Assembly (NCBI GenBank): GCA_015501055.1
Contig: JADNYV010000042.1
Coordinates: forward strand, 1 to 64,000
Length of the DNA: 64,000 bases
Origin: Mucidula mucida
Taxonomy: Eukaryota > Basidiomycota > Agaricomycetes > Agaricales > Physalacriaceae
Direction: 5' to 3'
Shown here in pieces: positions 33,973 to 47,158 of this stretch (position 1 is its first letter; every line of letters begins with the position of its first letter). The notes below the pieces were generated by a model. The model searched no databases, was not told where the DNA came from, and saw only the letters and a list, made by a program, of their open reading frames with translations. A program made the position numbers and the translations under genes.

Positions 33973-35871
33973 CTATGAATCTGAATGAGCGACTTTTGAC
34001 GAACATGATGGGAAGAGCTCACCGTATAGAACGAACAATGCGCCAACTATCATCATGCCTCCGGAATACAGCGTCATTGCCCACCATTTGCGACCTGAGC
34101 TGTTCAGAATAACACCAGAGATGGAGCCGCCAGCCAGTTGACCTGCGGTAACGTTCGTTTCGAGTCTATGAAGATTGCATGAAGCAACGTACCAGGCGCA
34201 TTCATCAATATCATGAATCCTGTTATAGTTGACAAGTTATCCAACCCGAACAGGTTTGCGCAGACAACAGGAATGAGACTGATGAACCAGCAGCCGACTA
34301 GACCATTCAAGACCGAGTATACCATAATCGACGCATAGCTTTTGCAGAACGGCCAGATCACGATTTGGAACAGGCCGCCAAAGAAGAACGACGAGAAAAA
34401 GACGTTGATAGGGCCAAAGGTGTCCGCGAGGGTGCCGGCGGATATCTAGACGGATTATTCAAGCAAAGGGCATCACATACGTTAGTCAACAAGATGGTGC
34501 GCCAAAGGCAGCGGAAGAAACGTGGCAATCAGCTTACGCGTCCTATTCCAGCTACAAAACATGTCAGTCGGTATTAAAGTCGGCTCGTAAATGCCTCACC
34601 ACAGAAATTCATCACCACAAGTGGTCCTACAACAAGAAGCGAATCCTGATCCAAGGAGGGAACGTATTGCTTCACGAAGGTCGAACTGTAGTAGAACGGA
34701 GACTTGCTATGATATAAGAGAACAATACACGGCTGGCTGAAGGAGGATCACCTACCAGATAGCCAAACAGCGCAAGGAAAATGGAGGCAGCAACGCTGTA
34801 AAACTGGCCGTTGATACGCTCTGGAAGCCATCGCTGTGGCCTCCGAGGCGCGCCCACGGACTGTGGACGACGTCTTTCCTTGATTAAAAACAGCGCCACA
34901 ATCCATATGAATGCGTGCATGGAACTGTAGACCAGCATCGCATTTCGGAAGCCGACTTTCGTCAACCTAAGCCAAACATTAGCGAAGTGTTATCTGCAAG
35001 GCTACAGCGAGTACTAACAGTTGTCGCACGATCAAGCATCCAATTGCAGCCCCGAATCCCGAGCCGCTGACTGCGATACCGGTCGCGAATCCTCGTCTAT
35101 GGAGGAACCACTGCGAGGGGATGGACATGTATAGCGGCATACCAAGCCCTTGTGAGAACCCCAAGAAGAAGCCTTGAAAGAGGAAGATGTGGTATAGTTT
35201 GGTGGCGAAGGCAGACGCGAGCAGCGATAGGTAGGCCAAAAAGCAACTGAGTGCTATCATTTTCTGGAGAACATGTCAATTTCATTCACTGTAGTCCGTT
35301 AAGAGTGCCGGACCTTATAGCCACTGCATCAACGAACTACGATGAGTAATCAAGAACGCTAAAGTTAAGGAAAGACTTACTACCGGTCGCCGATTCCTCC
35401 AGCAAGATAGGCTGTTATTCCCATGACCTACAAGTCGTTAGTGGGGATGTCAACGAAAATGACCGAACCTTACGAAGTTCTGCAGGCCGCCTGCAAGACT
35501 GATAATACTCAGACTCGTTTCAGGGAACATATGTGAATGGTAATAGTCTTGTAGAGCTCCCCATACCAGGCCGAAACCCCTGCGCGTAACATTGAATGAT
35601 CACGTATGACTCGACTAGAGAGAGACGCTTACATGCATGTGCAGGCGAAGAGGAAGCAGCCAAAGACGATGGACCACGCTCTAAATCCGCCGTCTGGAAA
35701 TGTCCAGTCAGGCGGCGCATGGTGATCTTGGTCGGTCGCAGGCCCTTGTTCCTTGTCGTGCGATTTTTCATCGAAGTGTGGTGTCGTGGGGACAGGCGCA
35801 AGCAACGCCTCCGCGGGCACATCTGCTGGATCGCAGACTTGCATTCTCGACATCGTTGGCTGGACGGACAT
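33973..35871 (-). CDS. MFS transporter, monocarboxylate-permease type
   Basis: Ten exons on the minus strand give 464 residues: 35871-35633, 35579-35474, 35427-35384, 35323-35314, 35263-35019, 34966-34756, 34702-34600, 34551-34538, 34445-34193, 34142-33973. All phases fit. The N-terminal tail is cytosolic-looking, then PPDWTFPDGGFRAWSIVFG opens the first membrane segment, the [D/E]GG[W/F] signature of the MCT/MCH family. The second half contains AGIGRISAGTLADTFGP and about twelve hydrophobic segments in total. It probably moves a small organic acid or related solute across a membrane; the substrate is unknown. Exons 4 and 8 are only 10 and 14 nt. The start was chosen at MSVQPTM; upstream in-frame codons exist. 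Confidence 0.9.
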
Positions 35872-36505
35872 GCTCGTTTTCCATCTGACTGTGTCTATCG
35901 AGGGCTTATTAAGGAAGAAGGCAGGCGAAATGAAGTGAACATACGCTGTATTATGTATGGGGGCAAAAATTTCATCCAATGGCAATAAGTCGACAAAAGG
36001 TCCGTTGCCCGAGGCCAATGTTCAGACTTTGCAAATTCGTCGGACAGAGAAACCGACTCCGAGGAGGAGATGGAGGCCGAATGTGCTGACAGTCACATAG
36101 GAGAGTACGTCGCAGTCAGTTTCGTTGTCGCGCTACAGCCTATACGCATTCCTGAGATTGAAGAGTTGTACAGTCAAAAATAGGTCGCATTTCCGGCAGT
36201 CACGAAGGACCGAGTCGTGGAACGCCCTGCTGCGAGAACAATCATTATATTCCAGACGTATTCCGAAGAGGGTCCCAGTGAGTAAGAAAGGACCTGTCAT
36301 TCGTAAAACCTTGTGTTAGCGATGGTCATCGGGTGCCAGGCGAGTGCATTGCCAAGTTGACAACGTTGACTCCGAGTTGAGGGACTTCAGGTTGGAGTTC
36401 GGGCCGACAAACCGAAGTAATTCCTTTCTCTACTTGTCATTAACCGACGGTACAGGAATCTCTGCGGCTTGCCACCATGAGGTTTATTGACTAATCGCAG
36501 ACAAG
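35872..36505. other. Divergent promoter region
   Basis: About 630 bp between two divergently oriented genes. No gene or clear motif was recognised. Confidence 0.4.
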
Positions 36506-39055
36506 ATGGCCGACAACGGCCGTCGTTACTTGACCGATGAAGAACTCATCGAGGCGGCAGCAAAGATGCGCGTTGCGGATCCCAACGTCGACAACGGCGC
36601 GTTTAGCTCCCAAAAGCGCGCTGAGATGATCATCCTTCTGCGCAATATGGGTGCCACCAAGATCCAATTCCAGTCGGCCACGGACGCTGAAGTTGAGCGC
36701 CGACTTCGCCTCGCACTCTGGGACTCGCAGCGCCTAGAAAATTACTTTCCGGGCAAGGTATTTTCTAAATCGCCCAAGTTGGATCCTTCAAAGTTTCCCG
36801 CTCGGCCTGAATGGAAGAAGCCCCATCCAGAACTAAGGTCCGATCGGATCGGCGCTGTTCGTATGGACGCCGACACTTATGTTTTCCGTCATTTCACCAC
36901 TTCGGCTTTTACTCAAATGGAAAACATGCAAGGAGTTGCTCTAAACGCGCCGGCCGGTATACAAGGGTCGTGGATCGGCGCGAAAGCAACGATGTCGAGT
37001 GCTGCCTTGGATATATTAATCTCCTCGATTCGGGCAGGAGGCGCTGCAACGCCCTTCGTGACTTTCTTTGCAAACGACTCTAAAGGAAATAACGAATCTA
37101 TGTTCATAATGGAAATCCTCGACGTCAAACAGGTCGCCTGGCCGGAGCCAACCAAGAAGGTGTCCATGGTACTTTCTGAATGATTTGATTTGTTGAGATC
37201 CTTTTCAGGCATGGGAGCTGATCAAAGAGACAAAGTTCGGTCACTCCGCTACAGGTCTGTAACTTGGCTGTGGCGCCGTCCTCGTGACCCATTGATCGAG
37301 CAGGTCCTATTGTTCCGATGTTGCAAACACCCAAGATGCCTCTCGTTCTTGTCAGATATACATACATGAATGGTCGTCCAGAGGTGATTGCTCCGCCACA
37401 GCCTTCAAATGCTGACAAACTGTTTTTAGGGAGGATCCCAGTTTACACTTCATCTACAAAACCGTCTGGCTGAAGCGATGCCTGGTGCATCTCCGCGTAA
37501 AGTTCTGGAACAATTGAAAGAGCACCTCGGGAGCGGGATAGAAACCCCTGATGCACACTTGCGGACGTTTGCTCGCCTACTTTCGTAGAACGCCAGCCTC
37601 CTTGATCCTACTTTCGTTGATGAGCTGCAGTCGCATTGGAATGGTATTTCTCACGACGTCATTAAAGAGACTAGGATCAGTTTCTTTGTCCCTTGCCTAA
37701 GGTTGCGATGGAGGTATGTCTGTTTGCAGCGAGGTTTGAAGAAAGTGGACTGAATACCTCCGGGGCGCTGGAAGAGATTGAGACTGGTATTCCTCTCAAG
37801 CTTCCTCAGACGACCTGCAACGCATGCGGGAAACCTGCCGAGAGACTGATCTGCAACTCGGACGCTTTCGGCATTGTGTTTCTGACATAGAAGCTGATGT
37901 GCCGATTCATAGGTGCAAAGTTCGTGGTAGGTGTTCTTTATTTCCTTCGCTTTTTCCCATCACCTCCATCCTCCTGTTACTCAGTTTTATTGCGGTACGG
38001 ATTGCAACAAGAGTGATTGGCCAAACCATAAGGTCCGGCAATCTGTTCTTATCGTCGCCTTCATCTGTCCTCATCCTCTCATACAGGCCGAGTGTAAGCT
38101 CTCTAAACGGTTGCTCACCGACCCCGCCAGCTTCCCGTCACATAAATCTTACATCTCCGCGCGGACCTATGTGAATTTCATCCCTGAAAGCGGCTACGCT
38201 ATCGAGCAAGAAGCCATCAAGTACAGTGGCTCGTGCAGCATTAACGATTGCCCACGCAACGAGTATGGCAATGAGCGTTTCCTCGTTTCAACACAGATGC
38301 CCGCAACGTACAGTCACAACAGCCAATATCAAGGGCAGACCGTGTTTCTTTGGGATCGACGTCGCAGTATCCTTCTGAGGACAGCTCCCGGAGATCCGCC
38401 GATGGCCAGGCAGAGAGGATGGCCATTCGAGATCCCATTCCATCCGCAAGGCTACGCGAACTACGTTAAAGCCGTGAGACAGAAGGGACGACATAGGCAG
38501 TTCATTTATCTATGGGCGAAGCGAGTTGAAGATTGTATTGAACTTGAGTGAGGCCTTTCTTCCTCAAGCTTGCTGGCAATTGACTCCTCATAATAGTCTG
38601 ATTGATATACCTGACCAAGGCCTCATTACATGGTCTTGAGATATCGTCCTGACATAGTTCTTGTACGGTGTAATAGGTGTGCGTGTACTCACATCAATCT
38701 AGGACCGATGCTAGGTCTGTTGATATTTCCTTCCACGCGCTCCATGTTGGTCGGATTGCTATTGAATAAAACCTTTTCCGAATCAAGTACAGTAGGTCTG
38801 GCATACGACTCAATCCCCACAGACAGGCGCATCAAGTAGGCGGCGATCTAGGCTTTACGTCGCTACAAGTGCACTCCATGGCATGCCTTTTGATTTCTGA
38901 CTGTCCATATCAGATTTGATGGAAGCTCAAGGAGTTCACCGTCGACTCGTTCCTGGATAATGTGCCTTCTTGGACCCACAACGGCGACCCAACAGTGCAG
39001 GACTCGTATGGCCTACAGTATTTCTCCGCCGCCGTGAACCCACAGATACCATGAA
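36506..39055 (+). pseudogene. MYND-finger protein gene, decayed
   Basis: The first exon (to about 37165) is a clean frame beginning MADNGRRYLTDEELIEAAAK. Further exons give KETKFGHSATGPIVPMLQ, GGSQFTLHLQNRLAEAMPG and GSGIETPDAHLRTFARLLS. A TAG at 37586-37588 interrupts before NASLLDPTFVDELQSHWNG, and the frame slips by one near 37690 and again near 37850. The zinc finger is partly visible as CNACGKPA and YCGTDCNKSDWPNHK, but CKVR has Arg where the pattern wants Cys. A long C-terminal frame runs to 38551, and a further coding-like piece (WTHNGDPTVQDSYGLQYF) ends near 39055. Basidiomycetes carry many MYND genes of unknown role. Confidence 0.6.
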
Positions 39056-41459
39056 GGTTCAATTTTCTTACGGAAATCGCTTGTAACGACCTTGGTGTAC
39101 CTTGGCTAGTACCTTAGCGATGTCAAATCCCGGACTCGCCTCCAGATTTCTGGACGCCTGAGGTTGGTCGAACACTTCCACTTATGGGACCTTGTTCCGT
39201 GACGAGCGCCTCGGGGTTCATGAATCACCCCTCAGTTACGTTTCGAAAGGGTCTTAGCATGATCTGAGTTCGCCGAGAAATATTGCCCGTCGTTGCGAGA
39301 CTGAATTTGGGACTCACAGTGACCAACCCGAGGGGTCCATGACAGAAAGTACTTAAGTTGCGCAGACGAAATGTCTTTCTATATTCATTCCTTCCTTTTT
39401 TCCCAAAAAATGCAGCTGCAAGTCCTCTGAGTCACTCTTTTCCTCGTCACTTGTACGCCGTCGTGTTCCTGCTGCTTTTCTTGCTGATGGGAGATATATG
39501 CTGTAGTGACGATGGTTTTACTTACAAAGGCTGCACCAATTGCTGAAAATGCTGACTTGGACGCGCCCATTGTGAGTATAGCTCAAGTCCTGTGTCGACA
39601 TAGTATTGACTAGCTTTCTCACTAGCTCTACGGTTGTGGCGCTTTTGGTGTGGCCGCCTGTTATTGATACTCCTGGAGACACGCATTGAACTCGTAAGAT
39701 GTTGCCTGTGGCACGTCGCCAGTTTTAGTTCGTGCTAACATGCTCACAGGAAGACCCCGCGCGTTTCGAGTCTTGGCATATACGATAGCGTCGATTTTAA
39801 TACCACACTCTCTTGTTAACAAAGGAGTTGCTTCATTCGTTGTCTTCTATCTCACAAGTTGGTTATCTCTCATGCATATCCCTCGTGACGACCCTCAGCC
39901 ATAAGCTTCAGTCCCAGTCGGGGTTTCAACTCGCTCAGCCTGCAGTTAAGTTTCGACCTTGAGCTGCCACTTAGAAATCTCTATGCCGACTAATTCAACA
40001 ACACCTTTTGGAGCACTCGGCGTTATTCTCACTCAGTAAGACCGTTCGATAACTTGTCAAGTAGAGAAGCAGCAGTGGAAACCACAAGTGCACGTGTCCG
40101 TGTTAACCCAACGCTGGGGACCCCATTCCCTAAGAGGGCAGTAATTTGCTCACCGATTGCGCCACCGCTCCCCAAACTCACGCCTATATCTAGAGGTTCA
40201 CTTGTACAGCCCAAAGTCTCGGAACTTCGCGCTGTCAGTACGACCCTGAGAGGTGATTGCCATTCTAGGCGTCATCGTTGCGACATTGTCGATGTTTTTG
40301 GTGTACGCCCCAAACTGATAGTGGTAAACACTCTGCATCTCTAGTCATCGGTAAACGTATGTCAGTCGGGAGTTTGACTATACATCAACACGCTATTCTT
40401 GTCTCTTGTCTCCAAGAGCATCTTCCCTTATCGTACGCGGTGGCTCTACGCCATTCAGTTCGCATGTCAAGTTCTCTGATGGCTGATGTCCCCGCTCCTT
40501 CTCGCCAACAACCGTCTTGATGTCGACAGTCTATTTGCCGCTCCTTGTTCCCAATGTGGATGCTGCTTTCCAGTCCCACCCTGAAAACAAGCGTTCGTCC
40601 AAATCCGGAAGCTACTTTGTACGCATCGAAAAAAATAACACTTCGACATGTTATATAACAACTCAATGGCCGCGGGTTACTGCTCTTTCAGAGAACAAGA
40701 CGTCGATTCTGTTTCGTCCTAGCCCCACACTACGCGCGTCGCGTCCGTGTTTGAAATGCGGTTGAGTGCTTTGTTTGTTGTGCTCGCTTCGCGTATGTGA
40801 TATTTTTCCTTCCTTTGTTTTCATGTTCACTAAAATTGGTTATAGTGACGCTTAGTCGCGTAGCACATGCTGCTCCTCTAGCCGCTTCCGTGGAGGATGT
40901 AGCTGTAAGTGTCCCAGGTCGCGCTTTCGCGCAAACACTCAAGCTCCCATTCAGGCCCGGACAGGTTGCAGTGGAACCGGTACATCAAGTTGTTACAGAG
41001 ATGTGGAAACGGAGGAACGATGTACGTTGACAAGCTTTGCTATATCTTCCTCGGTGCTGATCCTCTTGCGCCTCAGAACCATCCCTACTCCCCTCGTCAC
41101 TTTCAACATACCCACGCTTCACGCCATATTCATACCCTATCCTTGCGCATCCCATCTCCCATGCCATCCTACTATTTGCTACCCATCAAGTAGCCCTACT
41201 AACATTATCGCATCTATTTGATCCTGGCTACTTAAAAACGCCTGGACGTTGTATCTGTAGAACCCCTTATTCGTATTCAACATGTTGTCCTTCGTTCTAT
41301 CGTTATCTGCATTTTGTATCCTCTGCATTAGACTAATACTTACCAGCGCAAGCGCTGCTGACGGGGGATCGCTAATTTTGAGTTATACAAAGTTGCAGCT
41401 GTCCTCCTGCCGTCGTCGTGAACCAATGGTACATTTGTGAGTTACATACAACAATATGC
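39056..41459. other. Gene-poor stretch
   Basis: About 2.4 kb with only short unrelated frames on both strands. None shows a domain, a hydrophobic pattern with signal peptide, or a consistent exon chain. I see no gene I can support, though a small poorly conserved one cannot be excluded. Confidence 0.4.
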
Positions 41460-43195
41460 TTAAGCTTGAATGTCTTTGCGCGGAATAGCTCCCAATTCAT
41501 ACAAATAGGCTCCCATGAGTTTAGACTGGACCCTCGTCAGTCACTGTGGCGCAGCATGAAAAACCAAAACTCACCCCTTGAATGAAGTTGGATCTATCGA
41601 GTTTCTCGTTCGTCGAGCTATAAACGGCATCTCATCAACTAAGCACACTCATTGAAAGAGCCCAACACATACTGAGCACCGTCATCGCCTCTCCCCATCG
41701 GCAAGAGTACAACATTAGCACCCGTAGCTTCAGCAAAAGTCAATGCCACCGGGATGGACCCACCGTCGCGAGCCATGTCAGGCTCTACCCCGTAGACCTG
41801 GCGCATAGCCTCTCTCGCCGCCTCATAGTTCCAGTGGTACATGTCCGCGGCCCAAGGCTTTCCGCCGGGCATGTTCTCGATGGACATTGTGTTTTTGCTG
41901 CCCGACTTGGCAAACTCGGATTCGAGGTACGACGTGACAAGGGAACGGATGTTGTCTGGTGTTTGTGGAGGCACCAGTCTGACGGATAGACTCAGAATCA
42001 TCCTCGAACGTGCTAGCGGACATACCTAAGACTGAACGAGCCAGTGACTATGGCGGGGATAACAGTCTTCGCTACGGCTCCGCCTTCAATACCATGGAGT
42101 GACAATGCCGGCGAGCGCATGCGGCCCATGAGGACATTGACTTTGTTTGGTGAGAGAGTCATCTTAGCACCGACAGCGGTCTCGATGTCGTTGATGTCAT
42201 AGTCCATGCGCTCATGGACAGCTTGTTCGTCGGCAAGAGGGCTGGGCACCATGTCCTCTATTCCGGGTATGAGAATGTTTCCTTTAACGTCGACCAGTTT
42301 CGACATGAGCATGACGAGGTCTGTCATGGGCTCGTGGATGGTGCGGCCGAACATGCCAGAGTGGAGATCCCAGGCAGGTCCAGATACGGTGACTTTGAAG
42401 TAAGAAATCCCGCGTAAGTCGTAGGTGAGGATGGGGGTGCGAGTGTTGAGCCAGTTGTTGTCAGACTATCAAGCGGATGGTCATCGACTGAATAAACGCG
42501 AAAGAGACGCGTCAAACTGACAATACAGACGCAGTCGACATCTTCGAACCAGCCTCCCTTCTTGACTTCCCTCTCTACGAGTTCATCAAGTCCGTTACTG
42601 CCGCTTTCTTCCATACCCTCAAAGCAAAACTTAATGTTGACTGGCAGCTCTTGTTTATTTTCCGAATGCCATTGCAAGACGTTGAGCCAACCGAGAACAG
42701 GACCGTTGTCATCTGTAGATCCGCGGCCAAACATCTGTCCATTAGGACTAACAGTCAATATGAAGGGTTCTGTGACCCATCCATCGGAAAAATGAGCTTG
42801 AACGGAAACTGTTTGTATCAAGAGACGTCAAACAGGGATTAAATACACACGGGCTGCACGTCAAAGTGTCCGTAGATCAAGACTGTCTTCTTGCTGGCAT
42901 CGTTACCGGTGCTGCCCAGGACAGCTGGTGGCAGCGGGAGCTCTTGATCGTCCATGATATGCTTTCCAAGATCTACGAGCTTCGTCTCGACGTCGTACGA
43001 TTTGAGCTGAGCGTCTAGCCAGTGGGCCATCTTGAAGACATCATCGCGATGCTTAACATCGCCGCTAACACTGTTGTCTTATCTTTAGCGACTGTTGCGT
43101 ATTGCTAACGGGATAAGTACGAACCTTGGCATCGCAACTGCTTCGGCCAAACGTTGAATGAACGACTCTGCATTGACATCGATGAACCCAGGCAT
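41460..43195 (-). CDS. DUG1: Cys-Gly metallodipeptidase DUG1/CNDP2 (M20 family)
   Basis: Seven exons on the minus strand give 478 residues, the usual family length: 43195-43125, 43070-42847, 42808-42522, 42465-42026, 41978-41673, 41617-41575, 41525-41460. The metal ligands are visible: H in YGHFDVQP, D in GRGSTDDNGP, EE in CFEGMEESGS, D in SDNNWL, and H in GRGDDGAHSTNEK. The enzyme cleaves Cys-Gly and similar dipeptides in glutathione turnover, in the cytosol. The exon 2/3 junction needs a 38-nt intron with a GTATTT donor and adds about three residues over the family, so that boundary is the least sure. Nothing else looks broken. Confidence 0.93.
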
Positions 43196-43648
43196 GATGG
43201 ACGGGGGATATTCGCCATGACGTCCAATGTTATTGAAGAATGGTATGCATTTGCACGCGGGCGGTCATAGATGGCCTTTTGCATGAACCACACGACCCAG
43301 ACTATACTAATGATAATTGAATGAGAGATGCAAATGGTGAGAGATTTGTTTCCGCTCGGCGCGGACAGCTGGTATCGGGTGTCAGCCCGTCACCTCCTTC
43401 ATCTCGTATTTGGTTGGTTGGCCTTCGTATACAGCACTCAGCAATCTCAGGAGGAGCTATCGACACTTTGACATCTAATACAGGGGGCTGGTGGAGTCGA
43501 TAGTGCGTGGATCCGGACAATATTTACGAGCGACGTGAAGTATCATATCTTTGGAGGGATCGAAGACGCGAGAATGCAGCGAAGCAGAAGAGAAGAGCAG
43601 GAAAGGGCGCGTCAATTAAGCGGCTTCCTAGAAACGACTCGGCGAAAA
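43196..43648. other. Intergenic upstream of DUG1
   Basis: Should contain the DUG1 promoter. The only frames are short and unrecognised. Confidence 0.4.
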
Positions 43649-44196
43649 TTAAACGTCCGAATTAGGGCATGGAACGTGGTAACTTCTCGATCGATCGATG
43701 ATCGATCCTAATTTTGAATCGTATGGACTAACGCCGACATCGTAGCGCGATAAGGCAGCAGAGGTCGATGCAGAGGCAGTCAAGGTCCGTTTGCTACATT
43801 CAGTGGCACGTTATCCACGACATAACAATGTTGCTGCCATTTTTACTCACCTGATAACCTCTTGAAACTCGATTTCAGTGAAAAGCTTGACAGGGCGCCA
43901 GACTAAAAATAAATGCTCAGTACGTTTCATTGATGATTTCAGTGCCTGTTTTCCGTGGACGTCATTCTTGAAGCTTACATACCTGCTCCTTGCATAGGCT
44001 TTGGGGTTCTCATGATACTTGAGTTCGCGACGCCACCCTGTGAACTTGAGACGCGTTGGGATGATACGGTTACAGGCACCGGACGGAGAACGGAAGCAAA
44101 ATTGATCTCACGGCGTGTTATCAGCGTGTAGAGCGCTAGTCCTTCGGTAGGTTGTTGTGCAAACCCACTCACTGGCGTCGTAACAGATCTCAGCAT
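43649..44196 (-). CDS. Small hypothetical protein, possibly mitochondrial
   Basis: A chain of exons can be built on the minus strand: MLRSVTTP from 44196, an intron beginning GTGAGT with a CTGATAAC branch-like site, then INFASVLRPVPVTVSSQRV..MRTPKPMQGA, an intron with GTATGT donor, VWRPVKLFTEIEFQEVI, a GTGAGT intron, and SKRTLTASASTS running to a stop at 43649. The start is rich in Arg, Ser and Thr with few acidic residues, as in mitochondrial targeting sequences. I do not recognise the family. Good splice signals in series are the main support. The start and third intron are uncertain. Confidence 0.35.
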
Positions 44197-44380
44197 TCTC
44201 CTATCTGTATTGCTTGTTATCGGCTGCTATTTGGTTATCGGCTGCCATTCAAGTTGAGATTGATCGGGGAGCCGCCACGAAGCCTGAAGTGAGCTATGCA
44301 TGACGCGTAAAGTGACGATTATGCGGCGGGTCCATTAAAAAATCGAATTTCGCACGGTTATCTCATTCCCTCCTACCACC

Positions 44381-46312
44381 ATGTCTGCTGAAGACCTGCC
44401 ACCGCCGCGCCCCTTCTTTATTGCAGGCGATAGAGGCAGCTTTTCCAGCATTGAGAGTGGCTCTGACTCGGATTCACCTGTATCTTCTCAGCGACGAGCT
44501 CCACGACGGGCGAGGCGTGCATCTGCAGACTGGAATGCCTCGTCCTTGTATTCCGATATTCCGCCCACCCCTACCTCGGCGACTCCCTTGAATGTCCTTC
44601 CGCGTCCCCCACCATCATCCTATGTCTTTCCATTCCAGAGTCACCCCGGAAACCCCGATCCGGGAACTTCTGTTCCTGGTCAGTCCCGGCGGAGTTCTGT
44701 AGACAGTCTGCAGAGTCCATATCAAACATTCAGCCAGTCTAGTCATCCTGAACCACAGTCACAGCCTCCTTCTGTTGACACTCATTCTCCCACTGTCACT
44801 CGCAATCATTCTGAAATTCCCAGGGTGTCCTCTACCTCCACCTTCCGTGCCCCGTTTCTATCACCAGCTTCTCGGCCCTCCTCCACTCTTTGGAGCCCCC
44901 CTTCCTATCCATTCCTTAGTGGCGCTGGTCCTGACTCACCGTCGGGTTCTTCAACCGCGCTCGCCCTCAGCCTTGCCAAGAGTAAACCGCCAGGTCCAAG
45001 TACCAAGATTCCCGGCAAACTCACCAAAGAAGATAAGCCATGGATGGTCAAAAAAGCCGGAAAAGAGCGTGCCGCTTGGTGGATCACTGTCTTTTGCTTC
45101 TTCCTCGGCGTCGGAGGAGCTGCTGTCCTAGTCTGGCGCGGCATTGCTGATGTCGAGTTGCTGAGTGACAGCGAACTTTGTTCAGTTCTCGACGAAGATT
45201 GGAGCAATGGCATATCGGACGATAATTGGGCCCGCGACGTCCAGCTTGGAGGCTTTGGGTATGCTGTGATCCTACCTTTCGACGTACCCACGCTCACCTT
45301 TTCTCCTCAGTAACGGCGAGTTCCAGATCTGTACAGCCGACTCCAAGAATTCGTACATCCAGGACAACCAGCTTTACATCATGCCGACTCTCACCTCTGA
45401 CGACATTGGTAAAGACTCGGTCTTGGACGGGTTCACGTACAAAGTCGACTCTTGCAGCACCAATAACGCTTCGGCCTGTACAGCCAAGTCATCCAAGAGC
45501 GGGCACACCGTTATCAACCCTGTCATGAGCGCGCGCCTCACTACGAAAGGCAAACACACGATTAAGTACGGCAAGGTCGAAGTTCGTGCAAAGCTTCCCC
45601 GCGGTGATTGGCTCTGGCCCGCTATCTGGATGCTTCCTCAGGATGACTCCGTCTACGGCCAGTGGCCAATGGGAGGCGAGATAGATATTATGGAGGCGCG
45701 AGGCAATGGGCCCGATTACGGCGCACAAGGGTACAACTTCGTTCGAGCTTCTCTGAATTACGGACCCATGGCTAGTCTCATCACCAAAATCTATGGCTGG
45801 TGGCAAGTGAAGCGTGGTGGCTACAATGAAGGCTTCCATACGTACACTCTAGAGTGGAGCAAGGATTGGATGAGGATATACGTCGACAGCCGTTTGCACG
45901 CTATGCTTGATCTCGGCGTGAGGAAGGAGAAGCAGAGCTTTTTCGAACGGGGAAATTACCCGGAGACAGCGCAGAATGGGAGTTCAGAAGTCGTGGTGCC
46001 CAATCCCTGGGAGTTCGGGAGCTGGATGGCGCCGTACGATCAGGACTTTTACCTGATCATTAATGTGGCGGCGGGTGGGACGAGTGGCTGGTTCCCCGAT
46101 GGGGTAGGAGACAAGCCGTGGCACGACGGCTCATCGTCCGCTATGTACGATTTTGCTAATAAGCAGGATACGTGGAGCGCGACATGGCCAACGAATCCAG
46201 ATGACAGAGCTTTCCGAATGTGAGTTCGAGCTTGTTCGATCTGCGTCGGGTACTGATCTATTCATTCAGTGACTCCGTCAAGATGTGGAAGTTAAAAGAT
46301 GGCTCGTGTTAG
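44381..46312 (+). CDS. Membrane-anchored glycoside hydrolase family 16 protein
   Basis: Three exons (44381-45258, 45311-46219, 46270-46312) give 609 residues. A Pro/Ser-rich cytosolic N-terminus of about 225 residues precedes one membrane segment (WWITVFCFFLGVGGAAVLVW, about residue 230), giving a type II topology. The GH16 domain follows, with the catalytic EXDXXE motif in GGEIDIMEARG and the substrate-cleft residues WLWPAIWMLP. The family acts on beta-glucans and related polysaccharides, so a cell-wall or secretory-pathway role is likely. The exact linkage cannot be told. Some family members in fungi work in beta-glucan assembly rather than breakdown. Confidence 0.9.
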
Positions 46313-46921
46313 GATTATCACTCTCGTTAACTTTCGTTGTTGTTTTTGCTTTCTGGTATACCCGCTGCGCTCCCTTTCGATATCCAAACCTCATCCTAAA
46401 AACTCTGGACTGACTCATCGAACGTTTTTATACAAGTACTTTTTGTAGCTACGTGTAACTGAATTTATAGATGCTCCTCATACATGTATTCAACGTACAA
46501 TTGACTATATCGGTATTCAAATACATTTCTCTCCCGAGAACGAGGAAGTCAGAAGGTCTGCGATTTTTGATTAACCCCCTCGTAACAGTCCAGTCTACAG
46601 GACTATGAAACCTTCACTGGCGGTGCGACGATGCGAAACCTCATTCGCCCCTTCGTCCACCATGTAATTAACAAAAAAGGTCACGCCACGTGGTATGTGT
46701 CACGCTTAGCTTCCTTCCATTAACCATTTCGCCTCCGCGGGGTCATACAAACGGTGTTGTGAATCAGCCGATGGCTCTAGCAACAACCCCATTGTACAAT
46801 TACGGGGAGGGGATCCTTATCACTTTCAGTACTCGAGCACATATAAGCTTTCAAATCTCATCGTGCCTCCATTCGAGGACCTGCGCGTCAAAGCAGTAGC
46901 CTTCAGCTAAGATTTTGCGAG
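46313..46921. other. Intergenic, no gene seen
   Basis: AT-rich 3' side of the GH16 gene followed by anonymous sequence. No supported feature. Confidence 0.4.
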
Positions 46922-47158
46922 GAATGCGACGATCTACTCGGCTCATGGTTGGAAGGCGAGTTGAACTGTCCGCGTTTTCTCGTTCATGCTGGCCGCCATC
47001 AGGAAGCGGTGGAAGCGCTGCAACAGATCTCCAGTTTCAATGGTGCGCCACTTACGTTGGATCTTGACGACGTGGAATATGTACCCGCGCGTACTTACTT
47101 ATTATTATTTTCGCGAGCGCAAGCGAGCAATTTAGAGTTCGTGAGCCGGTCTAGATGA
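46922..47158 (+). pseudogene. Relic of an MFS transporter
   Basis: The frame reads NCPRFLVHAGRHQEAVEAL followed by ISSFNGAPLTLDLDDVE. This resembles the loop after the sixth membrane segment of SVOP/sugar-type transporters (ESPRFL..GR..EA...L..IA..NG..L). No membrane segments flank it, and the frame stops at 47156-47158. It appears to be an isolated fragment of a once larger gene. Confidence 0.45.
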
